A stretch of DNA of 64,000 bases, from NCBI RefSeq assembly GCF_012489685.1, contig NC_080044.1, positions 16,844,369 to 16,908,368 on the forward strand. Direction: 5' to 3'. This stretch comes from Lotus japonicus. Lineage: Eukaryota; Streptophyta; Magnoliopsida; Fabales; Fabaceae. A program made the translations under genes and the position numbers. Of the stretch, positions 11,901 through 22,646 are shown piece by piece. Numbering within the stretch: position 1 is the stretch's first letter; every line of letters begins with the position of its first letter. The notes under the pieces are model-generated. The model made no database searches. It saw only the letters and a program-made list of their open reading frames with translations, and was not told where the DNA came from.

Positions 11901-13300
11901 TAAGAAGATAGGGAGGGACGATGGTCATCCCACTACACCATGGCAAAAACAAGAGAAGACAGCCAGCTCAAGAAGGCAGGGTTCTGTTTTTGACCTTAGT
12001 GGGCCCGTGCCCGTACCCGTAACTTATCCATTTTATGTGTTATCAAGGAGCACAGGTGAGGGCTCTTATTACACAAGTGAGTTTGGTCTAACAAAGAGAT
12101 AAGTATTTCAGTGGGATCACGATGAAATTTGTTTTAACATTTACATAACCCTTCACCTTGGGGTCAAGGTGAATGTTCATGGGGGAAGTATTGATAGGTA
12201 ATCATAATTTGATAGTAGTTTAGTTCATTTTTTAGTTAGAAAGAGTTAAGTTTGAGAGTGGGGAAGCTCATGCTATAAATAAGAGAATTAGAAAAGATTA
12301 TTATCTTTGGGGATCATTGTAATTGGGAATTTGGGAGAGACATGGTTTTCTCGAATAACCTAGAAGTTCATACTTCATAGCATTCTATGAAGAAAGAGTC
12401 TTTCTTCCTTTTTCATTGCTCGTACCTATCAGACATCCTATGCATTCATTTTTAGTTGGTGAAGTGGATCCATAATAAGATAAGTTGTCCAATGCTGTAC
12501 TGGGATGCCAAAATAGTTCCTTAGTTAATGACTTGGGCATACAATGTCTTCGTCTTTAATTTTGATTTGATGTGGTATTTCCATGATATTGTTTCTGTGT
12601 ATAATCCAAATTATGATGTTTGCCTGGGAGCACTGTGATTGTGTTCATTTTTATGATTTACGAATTGATCATGCTCTAATAGCTCCAGATGAATTTAGTA
12701 CATGTATTAAGATATGAAAGCTTTTCAATTCTCAACAATGTACACTTTCTTCACTCTTGCCATACACTGAGGAATTTAACTTGGGAAAGATGTTCCATAT
12801 TAATTGATTCAGGTGATCAGGTCCATATCTGTGGGTTCCAACATACAAGATATTGTAGGTTGTAGGCTTGTAGCACTTTCCAGTTAGGCTTGTTTTATAT
12901 AAAAGGAATAAATTATAGACATTAATATATTTTAATCAGCTCATAAAAAACAAATCTGGACTTCCAATCCCATCTAGGATTCATTCGTGTCTTGGCATAA
13001 TTTTCTATCAAATTCATCCATATATAAAATGAATTGAAGGTGTTGGGACTTGGGAGATTATTGATGGCATTATGCTTAACAATTTCCTTAACTTCTTGCA
13101 GGGCTGATGTTGCTGTAGCAATTTCTTTTGCTCTAGTATTCTGCATGCTTTTCATCGCGTCCTGTATGACCCTTTACTTCAGGCGTTTCTGGGTTTTTGT
13201 TATTGTTGTATGCTTCGTTATACTTCTTCCTATACGCCTAAGAGCCTCTAGACAGACATTGACAAGGAAGAGGGAAAGAAGACTACCATTGTCCATTTGA
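8957..13300 (+). CDS. Small conserved plant membrane protein (2 exons, 102 aa)
   Basis: Exon 1 (8957-9066) and exon 2 (13102-13300) join in frame through a GT-AG intron of 4035 bases; the split tryptophan codon TG|G is restored at the junction. The 102-residue product begins MITRSKLVEQLRDYQIRSQH, continues with an SPKP motif, then a strongly hydrophobic stretch (about residues 38-80) likely forming two membrane segments joined by YFRRFW, and ends in a basic tail (TLTRKRERR). I recall very similar short uncharacterised proteins across land plants, so it is a real gene of unknown function. The long intron contains a decayed LTR element (10683-12431). The start is chosen because the conserved N-terminus begins there. 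Confidence 0.85.
10683..12431 (+). mobile_element. Old non-coding LTR retrotransposon inside the small-gene intron
   Basis: Two diverged LTRs (about 10683-10904 and 12192-12431) share AGTAGTTTAGTT, GTTAGAAAG, CTCGAATAACCT and CATTGCT(G/C)GTAC. A primer-binding site like TGGTATCAAAGCTC (10907-10920, initiator-Met type) follows the left LTR, and a polypurine tract GGGGGAAGTA (12181-12190) precedes the right one. Flanks GATAT and GACAT may be the decayed 5-bp target duplication. The 1.28 kb interior has only short broken frames, starting MGG after the primer site, with no recognisable gag or pol, so it is a non-autonomous or degenerate element. Divergence of the LTRs marks it as old. Confidence 0.75.
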
Positions 13301-14240
13301 GCATTCATTGTGGTGATACATCTCACATATACTCTAGCAGGCAAGGGAGTATTTCTTGGCGTTTAGTTAGTTGATCTTTCATGGATATTTTGGTGCTCCC
13401 AGCACTAGTGTAGTGAAAAAAAATTCTACCTTTTTTTTATGGGGATAGTATTAATCTTCACAAACCATATACAGAAATCAAGTAAAATTGTCATGCACTT
13501 GTTTCACGTGTAATGCTCATAAGATTTGCCCAGACAAGAGGCGTGAAATTTCTTACTTTTTTTAATTAACTTGTAGATTTTCAATATTTGAGGAATTTCC
13601 ATGATGTTCTGCTGTGAGTTTTTTTTCAAAAACTCTGCAGCCAAGGTAGTAGTCTCTGTATAATTGGCAAATGTAAATAGTTACAGTTGGTGAGCAAATA
13701 ACAAAAGGAAAATCTCCCAGGAAATATTGCAAGATAGCTTTCTAAGCAAAATATGATGTGTCAAATCATTGCACGTTGCATTTTTTATTTGATTTCATTA
13801 TCATGTTCTGAATCCCAGATTATTTGGCTGAGATACTGATTCACCGTTCTTCCTCCTAACTTCCTAAGCTCAAAAGTTGTACAGGATGTTTTAGAATGAA
13901 TGTTTGATTGATGATTATGAACAGCTGTTGGAGTGTGATTACATTAGTGGTGGTATTATTGTGTGATAAGAAAAGACCTGGTAATTAGAAGTATCATATC
14001 TTATATTTGACTGATGCTAAATTGTTAGGTAACTTCAATGTTATTACCCTGGAACAAGAAATTTGAGTATTGGAAGGATCATATCTTATATTTGACTGAT
14101 ACCAAATTCACTAAATACTTTCTCTCTTAGTATGTAGAATGGTTTATATTAGCTTGGTTGCGCGGTGGCCAAAACTGTGTTGTATGGATGAATGTAGGTG
14201 TGGTTTGTGGTCTTGTTCTAAACCTCCACCGCCAATACTT
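13301..14240. other. 3' flank of the small-protein gene, no gene seen
   Basis: Probably holds the 3' UTR and terminator. A short direct repeat, ATCATATCTTATATTTGACT, occurs near 13993 and again near 14079. Nothing else stands out. Confidence 0.4.
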
Positions 14241-14249
14241 ATAAACTAT

Positions 14250-14403
14250 GATAAGGGCTAGCAACACTCTCTTTTCAACATTCTCTTCTGCACACTTTTA
14301 TTAATTTGTTGAAATTCACGTGAGTCTCCTATTTTAGTGGACCTCACTTAAATTTTAACCAATCAATGAGAGAATGTTGAAAAGAGTGTTGTTAGCACTT
14401 TTC
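14250..14403. mobile_element. Mutator-type MITE
   Basis: A 154-bp element with long terminal inverted repeats: the left end carries GCTAGCAACACTCTCTTTTC and the right end reads GCTAACAACACTCTTTTCAA on the opposite strand. It is flanked by a perfect 9-bp duplication ATAAACTAT (14241-14249 and 14404-14412). A 9-bp duplication with long inverted repeats is typical of the Mutator superfamily. No coding capacity. Confidence 0.85.
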
Positions 14404-14412
14404 ATAAACTAT

Positions 14413-15861
14413 TGCTTTGTTCTCGAACTCACTGATGCATGACTTGGTTTAGTTTATCACTCCCCCTCAAGTCTAATTGGAGTAATCGAGTTAGACTTGT
14501 GCATGAGCTTATACTCAAGAGAAACTTTAGAGGTTGATGGTTTGGACTCTGCTCTGTGTGAACTTGAGTCTCATGGTCCCATGACTTGATTTTTGGTTGA
14601 TAATTTTTTTTTGTGGAGCCTAATTATCTTTTTCTCCTGTTAGTTTCTTTTAGGAGCTCTTTTTTTTTTTCTTGATTTTGAACCGTGAGGCAAGTGAGTT
14701 CTGATACCACATGTTGGACTGGAAGTGTGGTGGTCCAAAATTAGGTTGTAGCATGTAGGTTCAAGAGAGTGGGTGTGGTGTGTTGTCTAGTTCAAAATGC
14801 ATTATGGTTCTGATAGCATTATAATTTTGAGTAAGACCTAAATATATGGTCCGAACGGGCCAAACACATATTGTCACTCCTAATTGTGGTCTTGTTCAAA
14901 ATGCGTTGAGGCTCTGATACTATATCATATTTGTGAGTAAGATTTAACTATCCAAAAAAAATAGCTTAGAAATGTTGTTTGTTTTTCTATATATAAGAGT
15001 TGGTCATATTTTTAGTCAATGTGAGACTTATAGCACGTCCTATCATGTCTATAACTGAAGCTTGGGACCCCTTCACTTAATTGCATTCCCTTACTTCTTC
15101 TCTTCAATACTCCAACACACGTACACATGAACTTTCTTTGTTCCCATTAAACACCACCTGCACTTTCAACTTTCAACTTTGAAGCTTAATTTGTTTGCTT
15201 TTGTTTTCTTCTTCCAATTGAATTTGAAAGGCGTACTGTACTTAAATGAAGCATGTGTCAGCACAAACGCATCGTTTGTGTCAATGACATAAAAGACCGC
15301 TAGTTGGTTGGGGCACTAGTGTCGATAGACTGTGGACCAGAACATTACTGTACTTAAAAGCTCTCATCTCATGGAAATTATGGCTTGTGGCATATTTATA
15401 AAGAGGATTGTTAGCAACACATTTTTTTAAACACATTTTCTCACACACTTTTTAGGATTAGTCTATCTTTAGGTGACCCCTAATGTGAACCACTTTTAAA
15501 GTGGTCTAATTTTAGACCATTTTTTTTAACCTGCTATAATAGGTCAACATATCTTTTTTTAAAGAAATTTAATACATAACAAATTTTTAATGATATTTTT
15601 TCTTTAAAAAAATAATGGGTTGACCTGCTATACTCCGTCAAAGTAGGTGGTGTAAAATTACACCACCTAAAGTAGTCAATTATTTTCTTCCTCTTATTAA
15701 TAATTTTTAAGTAAAGTAAAAGTGTAAATGAATCGTAGATCTATACAATTGTTCATCATTTGAGTCAAATAAATATTCAAGTCAAAGAGACATTACTGTA
15801 GCCTTCTCTGATGTTCTCCCAGCCGAAACTATTCCCTATCAATCCGCTGTCTTTACTAGAG
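14413..15861. other. Intergenic DNA with degenerate repeats, no gene seen
   Basis: The stretch around 14690-14990 contains GTTCTGATACCAC-like and GGCTCTGATACTATATCAT-like motifs common near decayed retroelements. At about 15529-15633 an AT-rich inverted repeat pairs CTGCTATAATAGGTCAACA with GGGTTGACCTGCTATACTCC, accompanied by small perfect palindromes such as GGTGGTGTAAAATTACACCACC just downstream. No open frame looks real. Confidence 0.4.
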
Positions 15862-16046
15862 TAATGATATATACACACCTCTTTATTTATACACTTCATT
15901 TCCACTTATTTTTATTTCTATCTCTCTCATCTTATCATCTATCATATCTTATACTTTCTCTCTCTTACTTTTTCTTTTCTTCCTATCTCTCTCCTCCTCC
16001 ACCTCTTTTCACCTCAATTTAGAGGTGTGGACAAATAATTATTGGT
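15862..16046. repeat. CT-rich MITE-like repeat with inverted ends
   Basis: Opens AATGATATATACACACCTCT and ends with AGAGGTGTGGACAAATAATT, an imperfect inverted repeat. The CT-rich middle (CTCATCTTATCATCTATCATA) is shared with 45463-45615 and more weakly with 6815-7010. No target duplication was fixed. Confidence 0.5.
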
Positions 16047-18439
16047 CTTTATTATGGTTTGGGCATTCATAAACTGGAATTCAAGTCTCAACTTCAACTC
16101 ATAATGACTTAGAATCACGACATCTCTCTCATGCCTGAAATGATGACAAAATGGTGAGTAATTTAATTTGTTGTTACACAAGACGCTTAACATCTCAAAG
16201 ATCAATTTCATTTAGGTAAACAGTAAATTCATCTCCGAAAGTATCACTTGTTAATAAGTCGGTTTCCGAAGTTCAAATATGCATCAGTACTGGTACTCTG
16301 TACATACATCTTGGGGTCTAAGGCGAAAATGTTAAAATAAATTTTTTTTATTAGAATATTAAAGAAATTTAATATATATATCTTATAAATTATCCATTTT
16401 TTTATATTAATCTTTTAGTTTTTTCAAAAACCAGATTCATACTCTCTATTTGACAATTTCTCTCAAAATGAATAAAAAATGATGAACAGTAGAACCTGAA
16501 ACGCAGGGAATGAAACAATGAGAAATTTTGTAACACTTTAATATTAAGTATCTCCTTTGATAATTTACTTCAAGGTAGAAACAATTAAATTTTTCTTTTT
16601 TTAAGAAGAGACAATAAGTTAAGAGCAAACTTGTACGAAAGTATAGATATATTAGTCATAAAAACTAACGGTTATGAACAAACACAAATTATTTTTTTAA
16701 TTTTGGGAGTATGAAAATGACATATGTTTTATTTATTGGTTTTTTAAGAAATGCAAATTTGCTAATACAAAATATTACTATAAATAACTGTCAAAGTTAC
16801 ATTTTTTACGTTGCATTTTCTAGTTCTCATTCTGCATTGCCCACATTACAATTAATATAACCTAATTTTTTATTGTTCTATTACCTCTCTCAAATTTCAG
16901 TAGTATATATTATATTAGTGTTAATTATTTTTTGGGGCCGAAGGAAATGGCCTTAATGGCCTTGCCTTATATACGGCCTGCCGTAGTTCTTTGGGAAATT
17001 TTAAAATTCACCATTTGAAAAAAAAAAAGCGTGGAAGAGTTTCAAACCCACAACTTAGGGGTGGCAAAACGCCCTCATTGTCAATTGAGTCAAACACTTA
17101 ATGTATCAATTAATTAAAGCATGATTAAACATAATTGTTGGAGCGTGCCTCCTCAGTAATCACAACGTCTTAAATTCAAAATTGGTTGAGCGAAATTAGG
17201 AGGATATGTCAAGTTGGGGGTTCATATTCTGGCCTGTCCAAAAAGCTATAAGGTTAAATAGCATCTTATCTAGCCCAAAAGGTCTTGCAACCAAGCAAGC
17301 ACCATAATGCTGAATGGTGTGACTTAATTAAGGTATATCGTGTCTCAACGTTGGTCGAGCGGATTGTTCCAACATACTTAATGATATATCGCAAGTTACT
17401 CAACAGTAACCATCATCTCATAAGACATGCCTCAAGAATTCTAAAGGTTTCAAGACATGGATATGACGAATAGTGAGACTATAAATGCATATTTAGTTGT
17501 TCATTTCGTATGCATTACTCACTATGCAAACTTGAAGTTCTTCTTACTTCTTAGACTTTGTGATAATATCTTTTCTCTCTTACCGACTTAAGTGTTTGGG
17601 GTGCATTTTATAGGTACACTCTCAGTCGTGTCAATACAACTCCCTCGTGCTAGAGAAGTCTTCTAAAGCCGCACACCACCACCTGAGACCAAGATAATCG
17701 ATCAATCTCAATTCAGAAAGAAGAATTCTTTATTGAGAATAATGACATTCAAATCATTTCTCGATCAACATTGGAAAAAATGCAAATTACTACCGTGAAA
17801 TTGTACTTATGTGCGATTTAGACCCAAACGTTTATTAACGTGCATTTATCTCCTTAAACTTAATAAATTATGTAAAATAAGCCTTTTTTTAAATTTTTTT
17901 ATTAACTTTTAATTGAGTTAATCACATGATATCCACATGACATATTTTTTCCTAAATCGCCCTTCTTAATTACTCATTTTATGAGTAGTAATTGCGAACC
18001 TTGATCTAGATTACAGAGGTCCCATTTAAAGTGTAAATCCAAACTACCTCCTGACGACTAGTTTACATTGATATTACATGTGTCTTTCGAGACAAAGCTT
18101 CCTAATACAAATCTTCCACGCATAAATGATTTAAAATTAACCATAAATATTTACGATGATAGCATAAGCTACCATACTAAAATAAGAAGAATGCTCCCTT
18201 GTTCATATTTACTCTTATTCACAATAAGATTTCCTAATAATCCTATCATCTCCCAATCCAATATTTTAATATATAATTGAACCATATATTTTAACCGTGG
18301 TTGTTAATATAAAATAGAGTTGTTAATAATTTGAAAAAAATATGGCTAGTATTATTATGTTTTTTTATGGTAGTTTTACTTTAACTGAATTTTTACGGTA
18401 TTTATTAATATTTACAAAAAGATATTATCAACTTCAAAA
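16047..18439. other. AT-rich intergenic DNA, no gene seen
   Basis: Long AT-rich stretch. Around 17040-17100 the minus strand holds a tRNA-like remnant (CTCAATTGACAATGAGGGC ... GTGGGTTTGAAAC) that may be a decayed SINE or tRNA relic. Open frames at 17285 and 18068 are short and unlike any protein I know. Confidence 0.35.
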
Positions 18440-18965
18440 TTTTAATTTTTTTTTAGAAAGCAAAATGATATATATACATATATAGGAAGTGTTGAGAAAC
18501 AACCCCTCTCAACATGGGTAAAATAACCTAGCAGCAACAATCGGCAAAACCCTGCACTATAGCAAAATCCTTGAAAAACCCCCGAGAGCATCCAAGCGTG
18601 CTTAAACAAGCCAAAAATCCCTAGCGTCTACCCAATGCAAAGGTCCCACTAAAATCGAAAAACGGCGACAAGTTTCAATCGACAAGGGAAACTATCAAGC
18701 CGCTCAACACCCACAAACGAAGACCCAAGCCAAATGAGCAAACCAAAAGCCCCACCAACAAAACCCCTACCAAGCTATAGTGCCAATGTGCTGACCAAAA
18801 GCCTAAAGATACAAAGACCGGCGAGAAAAAGACCAAAACGGGATCCAGCAACATTCTTCAAATGACGATCCACGGTGGTGGCAGGAGTAGCTGAAAAATC
18901 CCAAGAGAAAATACCGAAGAGCAGCTTCAACAAACCAGACCCAACAACTGAACAACGACTCAAAT
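18440..18965 (-). mobile_element. 5'-truncated LINE 3' end
   Basis: On the minus strand the segment has a G/T-rich, gene-tail-like composition, ends in an AT-rich run (TATATATCATTTTGC) and then a poly(A) stretch near 18447-18456. This resembles the 3' untranslated end of plant L1-type LINEs. No RT frame is left. The 5' limit and target duplication are uncertain. Confidence 0.45.
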
Positions 18966-19290
18966 CTTATTTATATAATATATTAACTATGTTAGCATTA
19001 GGAATAAACTAAATTAGAAAATCAAATGTAGTGATGACTTGCACAATAGGAATTAGATTTTTATATCAGCAAAATTAAGAGAGAAAATTGGGAAAATATA
19101 TGTCATGTGAAATTTTTTATTAAAAGGTTTATTTTACACATTTCAGTAAGTTTGAGGGGATAAATGCACTATTTTTAATGTTAGAGTTTAATTGCACGTG
19201 AGCGAATCCTTTAGGATGGTAATTTACATTTTTCCCTATTAAATTCTTTTTACCGTTATTCTATTAAAATCTTTAAGATTCTTGATGAAG

Positions 19291-19440
19291 TACACCCTCC
19301 GGTCATTATTATAAGCAAAAGTTAGCTTTGTAGATTCATTCAATAAATAATGTATGTGACCATTTTAATGACCACATACATCATTTATTGAATGAATCTA
19401 CAAAACTAACTTTTGCTTATAATAGTGACCGGAGGGTGTA
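19291..19440. mobile_element. Stowaway-type MITE, near-perfect 150-bp hairpin
   Basis: The element starts TACACCCTCCGGTC and ends GACCGGAGGGTGTA. The two arms of about 68 bases pair with roughly three mismatches around a short loop near 19359-19372. TA at both ends fits the TA target of Tc1/mariner (Stowaway) elements, and CTCCGGTC ends are common in plants. It encodes no protein. Confidence 0.85.
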
Positions 19441-22203
19441 TTATTCTTGGTTTGGCCGTTTCTTCCTTCTCATCGGTTCTTCTTTTATTCCATGGTTACG
19501 TTATCAAAGGACTTCAATTACATTAATCTCAATCCATAATATATAGAAACAGGAATAGTTCAGGGTCCAACTATTCCAGGTGGCAATTCAAAACATGCTC
19601 TTCATCATAAGCCACGTGGCATTTTTTCAGAGCATTTCCATTTTTTTTATTTTTCTTTTCTTTGCTCAAAATATCCCATCTCTCCCTCGGATATCTGACT
19701 GCTCTCTCTTTCTCCTTCAACCCCAATCTCAACGATCAGATAACATGACCAGAGGCAGAGCAAAAAATTCAGAAATAATATTGATATGATTCTACTTTGT
19801 TGAAATTGGCTACCATTTGACTCCACAATCAAAAAAAGAAATTGGCTACCATTTGGACCATGAAGGGGTCAGACTCAGATCGGGTAGCGGTGGTGGTAAC
19901 AGCCGTAGCCGAGGCGGCGGTGGTGGATTGAGGGGTGTAGAGTTCAGGTGGTCCTAGAAGAGTCGCGGACATGGGATCGAAGCAGACTCAGATCTGCTTT
20001 GACTCGAAAATTTCTTTTCTCCTTCAACCCCAATCTCAACAACCTGAGAGATAAAGCAGATCCAGAGACCGAGTCAAGCGATTCTGGGCTACCCATCTCC
20101 TACCCGAGTCTCCAAGCACGCAAATCTGCGTTTTTTCCTACTGGAATTTGGACTGAACATGAACGGCTGAACAACTTCAAATTTCAGGTACTATTTTTGT
20201 GATCATATGGACTGAACATTTCCTTTCTTACTGGAATTTTAGTTTTGTCCATCTTTTTCTCATTCTGCATATCAAATTGGTTTTCCTTATTATATGGACT
20301 TTTCCCATTGGTTCTTATATATAGTATCATGGTTTGATACTTGGCACAGACGGCTAAGAATGTAGAAGAGGAATGTGATTATTGAAGACTTAATCATTGA
20401 TTCTTCTTTGGTTCGGGAGTTGCAGGGCTTGAGACTGAATGGTGTCACCATGAATGGCTGAACAGCTTCAAATTTCAGGTACTATTTTCATTTTCGTTCT
20501 CTAATTTTCTTAATCCTGTTGTGTCGCCACCATTGTCTGCAGAGCTACTGAAAACCCTAATTATGGGCTGCCAAGTCCATAATTAGGAAACAACTTCTAT
20601 TTGAACATTAGAGATTTTTGAAAATAGGATATTGTTCACCTTTAATTACCCTCCATCAAGCTTCAAATTAGTGAAAATTATTCTCTCATAAAGACATTTA
20701 TATTTTTATATTCAAAATAAAACTCTAGCCATTTCATTCATCACTCGGTAATTAGTGTTTTTGAATTTAAATTTGTGCTTGACCTTAAATTACTCCCCTA
20801 ACCAGCCTCAAATTAGTGAATTTAGAAACCACCAATATAATAGTAACAACCCCATCTCCATTACCATCTATTCAATTTTAAATTTTAAATAAAAGGTAGT
20901 TACTTGAGTGATAAGTTTGTTTCCTTGTGGGCAAATTGAAATTTCATAGATTTTATTTTCAAAAAAACAATTCATAGTTTTTTTTTATGCTTTTTAACTA
21001 TTATATTAATTAAGATATTGATCCAAGTATACATTCTATTATCTTTTCTGAAGCTAGGACGAACCTTCTTATCAGTTAGGTGATTACTTATTTTTTTGAA
21101 AGGCACTTAGGTGATTACTTAATTTTATGATAATTGGAAAGATACAGTTCTGATGATATATTATGTCCAGAATCATATAAATGGATCAATATTAGCAGAG
21201 ATTTGACATCTTAACGTAGGGTAAGACAAAAAAAAATTAGTATACAGTTGTACAAATATTATCTAGCTGCTGTGTATTATCAAATTAGTGAATTTTGAAA
21301 TAAAGTATTAAAGTTCTACTAAGCACGAAAAAAAAAACCTTCGAAAATTTTCCTTAACCAGAATCGTAAAAAATCACGCTTCTGTCTAATTTTTTAAAAA
21401 AGAATAGGTGTAGGAATGATAGACCTTGAACTGGAAATGAGTCAATTGATCTTTATAGCTTACAATGTCATTTTCCCCTTTTCTTCATCTTCATTTTTGT
21501 TTTTTATTGATCTTTCTTCTTAATTTTAGTCCAATAATTCCTTTCATTCTTAGAAGCAAAAATAAGAGAAAACCTATCAGAATGCGAAATTATTTATATG
21601 GGTTTTTCATGGTGCTGCAGCCTCAGATTACAACTGCTACTATGTCACATCCAAAATTTACTCATGCTGAATTGGAAGGAACAAGATAAGGAACAGAGTA
21701 AGAACAGGTGCTATGAGAAAAAATGTCCTTCACCACCTTTAATCTTATGGTGCCTTCCAAAGGAGTTTGATGAAGGAAGACTTGCTTCAATACTTAATGA
21801 ATGTATAAAGGTGCTCTTTCTGTAGATTTAAAGATCACTGCTAAGCGACCTGATTTGAAGGTCATATCCAAGGCAAGTCAATATTCAATGGTTTACTTTT
21901 GTTTTTGTAGAATCTTTTGTTACAATTCTCACGATATTTAGCTATGATTTTGGAAGTAGGCAGAGGAAGAGTTTTTTTGGTAAGCAGGCAGAGGAAGAGT
22001 ATCCTACATATGTTTATGTTTGGTGATCTATCCCACTAAAACATTTCTATCAAATCTCCTTTCCTCCTTTCTCTTCTTGATTTTTTGTGACTTTGAGTGC
22101 AGGGTCTGCGGGAAGTAGTTCTGAGTGAAAACTTAATTTAAATGGGTTGTTGGAAGCTACTTCTTATTTTTTATGTTAAATTTTGCCTAATAAACTTCGT
22201 TTT
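19441..22203. other. Left part of a possible composite Helitron region
   Basis: No intact gene. Short directly repeated blocks occur near 20160 and 20450 (CAAATTTCAGGTACTATTTT, each after GGCTGAACA). The block 21716-21876 (CACCACCTTTAATCTTATGG ... AAGGTCATATCCAAGGCAAG) is repeated at about 31904-32056 beyond the gypsy element. An ATCTCAATCCATAATATATA sequence near 19523 could be the 5' end of a Helitron whose 3' end is at 34455, but this pairing is unproven. Confidence 0.3.
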
Positions 22204-22208
22204 GCAAC
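22204..22208. repeat. Left target site duplication of the gypsy element
   Basis: GCAAC directly precedes the left LTR and is repeated exactly at 31757-31761 after the right LTR, as expected for the 5-bp duplication made by retroviral-type integrases. Confidence 0.95.
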
Positions 22209-22586
22209 TGGACTGGGCGGGACATAAAGAAGATTATGTCCCGCCCAAAATGAACAATAAACCATTGACGATAGCCAAGGCGGGAAAGGCAACATGACGA
22301 GCTTCATTGCCCTCCCTTAGGTGATGGACCCACAAGCCAGCTGGAAGATTCCTTTGGATTTGTCTTATGTGTACGGGGATTTGGGCCCTGATTGTCAGGC
22401 CCAAATATAGGAAAGATCCATATCATGACCACCCCCTCTATAAAAGGGGAGGTCATCCACTTGTACGAAACCAACTTTTTCAGCATTAATGAGAATATTC
22501 CTTTTATGGTAGTTTTGCTATTTTAGTGCTCTGCTAGGGTTTACTTTTTGTCTTTCTCTTACATAAGCTTGCCCTAGTACAGAACA
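22209..22586 (+). repeat. 5' LTR
   Basis: Begins TGGACTGGGCGGGACAT and ends TAGTACAGAACA (TG...CA). A TATA box TATAAAAG lies at 22439-22446 and probably drives sense transcription. A short inverted repeat GGGCGGGACATAA/TTATGTCCCGCCC sits at the start. Identical to 31379-31756. Confidence 0.96.
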
Positions 22587-22587
22587 T

Positions 22588-22605
22588 TGGCGCCGTCTGT
22601 GGGGA
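22588..22605 (+). other. Primer-binding site
   Basis: TGGCGCCGTCTGTGGGGA starts two bases after the LTR. This sequence is typical of Tat/Ogre-group gypsy elements, where a tRNA-Arg primer has been reported; the tRNA identity is from memory. Confidence 0.8.
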
Positions 22606-22646
22606 AGACTCAGCTCTTCCGGTGACAGAAGGAGGAATCGCGAGCC

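Noticed and set aside
17030..17100. tRNA-like segment
   Set aside because: The B-box-like part is present but no cloverleaf can be completed; best seen as a decayed SINE or tRNA relic.
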